From contig JWZX01001306.1 in NCBI GenBank assembly GCA_001275005.1, positions 1-19,571 of the forward strand: 19,571 nt of DNA, written 5' to 3'. This document shows, one piece after another, positions 16,264 to 19,571 of the stretch (position 1 is the stretch's first letter; the number at the start of each line of letters is the position of its first letter). The translations under genes and the position numbers were made by a program. The stretch comes from Chrysochromulina tobinii (lineage: Eukaryota; Haptophyta; Prymnesiales; Chrysochromulinaceae). Below the pieces are notes generated by a model that saw only the letters and a list, made by a program, of their open reading frames with translations, was not told the origin of the DNA and ran no database searches.

Positions 16264-19200
16264 TCACCGATGGATGTCGAGCGCTGGGTACATCTTGCGA
16301 GCGCCCTTGCTCTTGGGCACGTCCTCCCGCAAGGGCGGCGCGGTCGGCAGGAGCATCTCGCCCCGTATGAGCAGCTTGGGCGCCGAGACCACCGGTGCGG
16401 CGCTGTGCGGGCACGCATGCGGCATGATCAGGAGCTTGCCGCGCCGCGGCGCCGAGCGCGCAAGCACGTGGCGTTCCCCGGGGGCCACGCCACCTGATGA
16501 GGGATGCACTCAAGCAGTCATCAGAGGCCATCGGAGGTAATCAGAGGTCATCAGAGGGCGCTCTTCGGGGGCCACGCCACCCGCGGCTGCGAGCTTGGCG
16601 TCGCCCGGCTTGGCCTCGAGGAGGAGCGTCTCGCCACCGTACTCGCAGTCGGTCAGGTAGAGCAGGAAGCTGTGCGTCGTGCGCACCCCCTGGGTATTCA
16701 CACCCCCTTCAACTTGCCGCGGCTGGTCCGGATGGGTATTCACACCACCCTCGGGTATTAACACCCTCGGCAGGTCCACATGGGCAGGTAGCGAGCCGCC
16801 CGGTGACGGGTAGTGGAGGAATCGCATCAGGGGCAGCGTGCCGTAGCGGCGCGGCGCGGCAGAGCACGCAGGCTGGCCCTCGTAGAGCGCGCACATCGTC
16901 GTGGCATCGTCGTCGATGGCGGGCTTGCGGACTGGCACGCTGGGAGCGCTGGACGGTGCCGGTGCCGGTGCCGGTGCCGGTGCCGGTGCCGGGGATGGTG
17001 ATGATGCCGGTGCCGGTGATGGTGATGATGCCGGTGCCGGTGATGGTGATGATGCCGATTTCGGTGATGCCGATGGTGACATTCCTGCCTGCATGCTCGC
17101 CACCCGTACTTGGTACTCCGCGCGGGTGCGACAATCGCTCTCGATGAAGCTCGGCAGGTGCCCGCTACGGCGCTCGCACTCCCGCGCCTCCTCCTCCGCC
17201 GCCCATCGGAGCACTTCGGGGCGACCACCGAGAGTGGCGGCGCCCACGACGACGCTCCAATCCCACGGGCACCCGTTCCGATGGGCCCACCTGAGCAGGG
17301 GCAGGTGCCCCGCCCATGCCGCCGCCTGCCCCACCTCCTCGTTCCAAGGCGCCCCTTCGAGACGAAGCTGCTGCAGCCGGCCGAGCTCTCCATACCTAAT
17401 GAGGGAGGCAATCAGATGCCATCAGAGGCCATCAGAGGCAATCAGGGCCGTGAGCCAGCCGAGCTCTCCATACCTAATGAGGGAGGCAATCAGATTCAAT
17501 CAGAGGCAATCAGAGGCAATCAGGGCTGTGAGCCGGCCGAGCTCTCCATACTTGGCAGCGAGTCCGCACGGTCGGTAGTCTGGCGGGGGTGGCCGACGGG
17601 GCGGGGGGTGCCGATGGCGCGGGCGGCTGCGGGTGCTTCAACTCGAGCGCCGTGTCGAGCGCCGTCCGTGGCATAAATCGAGCGGCGGCCTTGCCAGCCG
17701 CAGCGGCGGCAGGACCCGCGACATCATCACTACTGTCGCCATCATCACCACTGCCGCCATCATCACCACTGCCGCCACCATCACCACTGCCGCCGCATCC
17801 ATGGGCTTGCAGCACGTCATGCTGTACGCCGTCGGCGGCTCGCGCGCCGTCGTCGCTCGCTGCTGCCCGCTCGGGCATCAGGCCAACGGCCACGAGCGCC
17901 GTGTCGAGCGCCGCACAGAGCCAGCCGTCCACGTCCGCATAGTAGCTGCGGTCGATGGGCGACGGCTTGTCCTTTGGGGCGACGGGCAGCGCGCGCCAGA
18001 GCTGCACGATCGCATCGAGGCACGCGGGATGCAGCGCCGTCTCGAGCACGAGCGTTCCCGCGCCGGGGTGCGGCGCGAGCGAAGCAGGCAGGAGGGTCGT
18101 CACCGTGGGCACGTGGCCAGTCGGGACCTCGAGCATCTCGCCATCGCTCGCGCCTGGGCGCCGAGTCACCGCCTTATGCGCCAGCAACGCCTTCCGCAGC
18201 AGCGGCTGCAACTGGGCAAACGACCGATGCTCCGTCGCCTCGCATGCAGCGTGCAGGCTCGCGGCCAGTTCCGCGTGCCCCGCCGCCGCCGCGGCCGCTG
18301 CCGGTAGCCAGCCGCCGTTGGCCGTGAGGGTGGCGCGCGCTCCAAGGGCCAGCAGCTCGCGCGCGGCCTCGGCATGCCCATGCTCGGCGGCTAGAAAGAG
18401 GGCGGTGCGCCCGTATTCGTCTTGCCCATCCAGCCGAGCGGACCGCTTGCCGATGCATTCAAGGATGAGCCGCAAGTCCCCACGCGCCGCCGCGGCGCGC
18501 AGCCGAGCATCGTCCATCGAGCGCGTCGCATCGCCCGCCTGCAGCGACGCGACGAACTCGGCCCATGCCGCCGCCGCCGCGCCGTCCGGGCGCGTGATCC
18601 GCGCGCACACGCGCGCCACGAGCTCGTCGTGCCGTCGTCGAGCGCAGTGTTGGTCGCTGAGGGCGTCCGAGCTGCTCACCTGTGGGAAAGAGGGCGGGCG
18701 CGCCGTGGTGGGCACTTGCATGCAAGGCAGAGGGCAGAGGGCGTCGAGCTGCTCACCAGAGGCGCATTCTTGCTCGTCTCTCGGGCCTTGGCCAAAAAGT
18801 ACGCCTTGCCCGCGCGCACGAGGCCCGGGTTGGGGGCCTGCTTGGCGGCAGGCTTGCTGGCGGCGTCGGCGCCCTCGAGGAGGGAGCAGCCCACCTGATG
18901 AGGGAGGCGATCAGCATGCCATCGGAGATGCAATTAAAGGCCATCCGGAGGCTCGATGCTCGAGGAGCATGCAGCCCGCCTCGGCATGCGGCCACTCCTG
19001 ATGAGGGAGGAAATCAGCATGCAGCCCACCTCGGCATGCGGCCAGTACCAAGCCGCGCGCGTCGCCTCGGGCGGCGCCGGCATCAGGGGCGGACGCGGCG
19101 CTGGCGACGCCGCCGTAGTGGGCGCCCACGACGGCGCTGATGACGACGGCGCTGGTGATGACGCAGTCGTGGGCGCCCACGACGGCGCCCGTGGGAGTGG

Positions 19201-19305
19201 GAGTGGGAGTGGGAGTGGGAGTGGGAGGTAGTCCTCGGCGACGTCCCTCTCGAAGCTGAAGGAGACGAGCCGTTGGGATTCGGAAGGCGCGAGCGGCGTG
19301 GCCAC
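16264..19305 (-). CDS. Ankyrin / 2OG-Fe(II) dioxygenase (P4H-like) protein, 5'-partial
   Basis: Exons inferred on minus: 19305-19030, 18894-18757, 18679-17552, 17395-16581, 16493-16264; the 5' end lies beyond the window. The second and third exons join as KNAPL|VSSSDALSD, then two ankyrin repeats (DEYGRTALFLAAEHGHAEAA). Next is a dioxygenase N-terminal part, DRSYYADVDGWLCAALDTAL. A second ankyrin-like block follows (GHLPLLRWAHRNGCPWD). The catalytic core has MRFLHYPSPGGSLPAHVDL, with the iron ligands H-x-D, then HSFLLYLTD and YGGETLLL. The last exon has GKLLIMPHACPHSAAPVV and APKLLIRGE, giving the distal His and a 2OG-binding basic residue. Prolyl 4-hydroxylase-like enzymes hydroxylate protein side chains using 2-oxoglutarate and oxygen; the substrate here is unknown. 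The frame shifts between 17552 and about 17830, so another intron is needed there; a C-rich acceptor, CCCCGCCAG, ends at 17580. Alternatively this is two genes. Confidence 0.68.
16494..16580 (-). other. Introner-like intron in the dioxygenase gene (87 nt)
   Basis: The donor side reads GCGG|GTGGCGTGGCCCCCG and the acceptor side CTCATCAG|GTGGCGTGGCCCCCG: the first 15 bases of the downstream exon are duplicated at the start of the intron. Splicing gives AAGGVAPGERHV and joins the two halves of the dioxygenase domain in frame; retention gives a stop. The intron body has CTGAT-type subrepeats (CTCTGATGACCTCTGATTAC). Confidence 0.78.
16690..16764 (-). other. Possible in-frame 75-nt intron or repeat insert
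   Basis: The segment begins GTGTTAATACCC, ends GTGAATACCCAG and contains three copies of a GGTGTGAATACCC-like 13-mer. It is a multiple of three without a stop, so it can be retained as 25 residues. Removal joins HVDLPR to GVRTTHSFLLYL, closer to the usual spacing between the H-x-D ligands and the following strand. Confidence 0.45.
16955..17057 (-). repeat. GGTGCC/GGTGAT hexanucleotide microsatellite
   Basis: Tandem GGTGCC units, then GGTGATGATGCC-type units on the plus strand, encode Ala-Pro and Ser-Pro runs (PAPAPAPAPAP) on the minus strand. They fall between the ankyrin-like block and the catalytic core. Confidence 0.85.
17396..17551 (-). other. Tandem double introner-like intron (2 x 78 bp)
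   Basis: Two adjacent 78-bp units (17474-17551 and 17396-17473), each beginning GTATGGAGAGCTCGGC on the minus strand and ending CTCATTAG. The same GTATGGAGAGCTCGGC begins the downstream exon, which reads YGELGRLQQLRLEGAPW. A single 156-nt intron or two successive 78-nt introns would give the same mRNA. Bodies carry repeated TCTGATTGCC. Confidence 0.75.
17722..17793 (-). repeat. Four 18-bp units encoding Ser-Gly-Asp repeats
   Basis: Four units of CATCATCACCACTGCCGC with minor variation, exactly 18 bp apart. On the minus strand they encode SGDDGG-type repeats. They lie in the interval where the frame break of the dioxygenase gene occurs, so they might be partly intronic. Confidence 0.8.
18680..18756 (-). 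other. 77-nt intron flanked by direct repeats, different body
   Basis: Donor CCTCTG|GTGAGCAGCTCGACGCC and acceptor TTTCCCACAG|GTGAGCAGCTCGGACGCC. The first 20 or so bases of the intron duplicate the start of the next exon with one indel. The body lacks the CTCATCAG cassette. Splicing joins KNAPL to VSSSDALSD in frame; 77 is not a multiple of three. Confidence 0.75.
18895..19029 (-). other. Introner-like intron (135 nt) with internal partial copy
   Basis: Donor GCCGAG|GTGGGCTGC and acceptor CTCATCAG|GTGGGCTGC; splicing gives WYWPHAE|VGCSLLEG. Inside, at 19000-19029, a shorter unit also ends CTCATCAG and is followed by a second copy of the upstream exon end (GGCCGCATGCCGAGG). This suggests two rounds of duplication or insertion. 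Confidence 0.7.
19107..19190. repeat. Duplicated GTGGGCGCCCACGACGGCGC with GAC/GGT triplets
   Basis: The 20-mer GTGGGCGCCCACGACGGCGC occurs near 19118 and again near 19170, separated by GATGACGACGG-type triplets. On the minus strand it encodes duplicated Ala-Pro-Ser-Trp-Ala-Pro-Thr-Thr segments in the first visible exon of the dioxygenase gene. Confidence 0.7.
19191..19226 (-). repeat. Six tandem GTGGGA units encoding Leu-Pro
   Basis: Perfect six-unit hexanucleotide microsatellite. On the minus strand it encodes alternating Leu-Pro (LPLPLPLP), in frame with VSFSFERDVAEDY upstream. Confidence 0.9.
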
Positions 19306-19571
19306 CTGATGAGGGAGGCAATCATGGGTCATCAGAGCCGTTGGGATTCGGAAGGCGCGAGCGGCGTGGCCACCTGATGAGGGAGGCAATCATGGGTCAT
19401 CAGAGCCGTTGGGATTCGGAAGGCGCCAGCGGCGTGGCCACCTGATGAGGGAGGCAATCATGGGTCATCAGAGCCGTTGGGATTCGGAAGGCGCGAGCGG
19501 CGTAGCCACCTGATGAGGGAGGCAATCATGGGTCATCAGAGCCGTTGGGATTCGGAAGGCGCGAGCGGCGT
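19306..19571 (-). repeat. Tandem array of 68-bp GT...AG introner-like units
   Basis: Units at 19306-19373, 19374-19441, 19442-19509 and 19510 to the window end. Each starts on the minus strand with GTGGCCACGCCGCTC (one unit has GTGGCTACG, another CTGGCG) and ends TTGCCTCCCTCATCAG. The first 39 bp of each unit duplicate the beginning of the adjoining exon (VATPLAPSESQRL); the remaining 29 bp are the cassette. The array continues beyond the window. Confidence 0.88.

Noticed and set aside
19269-19571. 68-bp repeat array as a CRISPR
   Set aside because: The whole unit is repeated with no variable spacers, the context is eukaryotic, and the unit edges coincide with GT and AG splice signals.
1-19571. 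tRNA, rRNA or other structured RNA genes
   Set aside because: I looked for tRNA-like arms and conserved rRNA sequence by eye on both strands and found none; a covariance-model scan was not possible.

Overview
The window looks like nuclear DNA of a GC-rich unicellular eukaryotic alga. A haptophyte is my best guess; another introner-bearing protist is possible. The evidence is GT-AG introns of 60-90 nt that join protein-coding exons exactly, EF-hand, IQ, WD40, ankyrin and LRR proteins, a prolyl 4-hydroxylase-like domain, long low-complexity Ala/Gly/Pro/Ser tracts, and no bacterial operon structure. Several long open frames begin at GTG or TTG only because the frame happens to be open there; I moved those starts to ATG or to a splice acceptor.

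Layout: 1-694 holds no convincing gene. A Dpy-30-like/IQ/EF-hand protein (695-1561, minus) is divergent from an LRR/coiled-coil/poly-proline/EF-hand protein (1702-4305, plus), with 140 bp between the two ATGs. The intergenic stretch 4403-5143 carries a hairpin repeat. A WD40 gene (5144-6596, minus) has one repeat per exon. A large disordered protein (7531-11130, plus) follows. A second WD40 gene (12391-14036, minus) shares a 1,924-bp block with the first (5489-7412 = 12929-14852, one substitution seen, no indel). The first copy has six WD40 motifs, the second seven. 14853-16263 is mostly featureless. From 16264 to the right edge runs an interrupted minus-strand gene for an ankyrin / 2OG-Fe(II) dioxygenase (P4H-like) protein, with its 5' end outside the window.

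The most unusual content is the intron set of this last gene. Several introns end in the same short cassette (core TTGCCTCCCTCATCAG, preceded by CTGAT-type subrepeats) and begin with a duplicate of the first 9-39 bp of the downstream exon. The donor GT lies in the duplicate and the acceptor AG at the end of the cassette, so splicing leaves a single copy of the exon sequence. This is what an introner-like, intron-creating mobile sequence would leave. In two places the units are tandemly amplified (78 bp x 2 and 68 bp x about 4), each unit starting with GT and ending with AG, so the array can change length without changing the mRNA.

No shared pathway can be shown. The Dpy-30/IQ/EF-hand protein points to cilium/flagellum or calcium signalling, and the WD40 and LRR proteins are probable scaffolds. 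All family assignments were made by eye from motifs.
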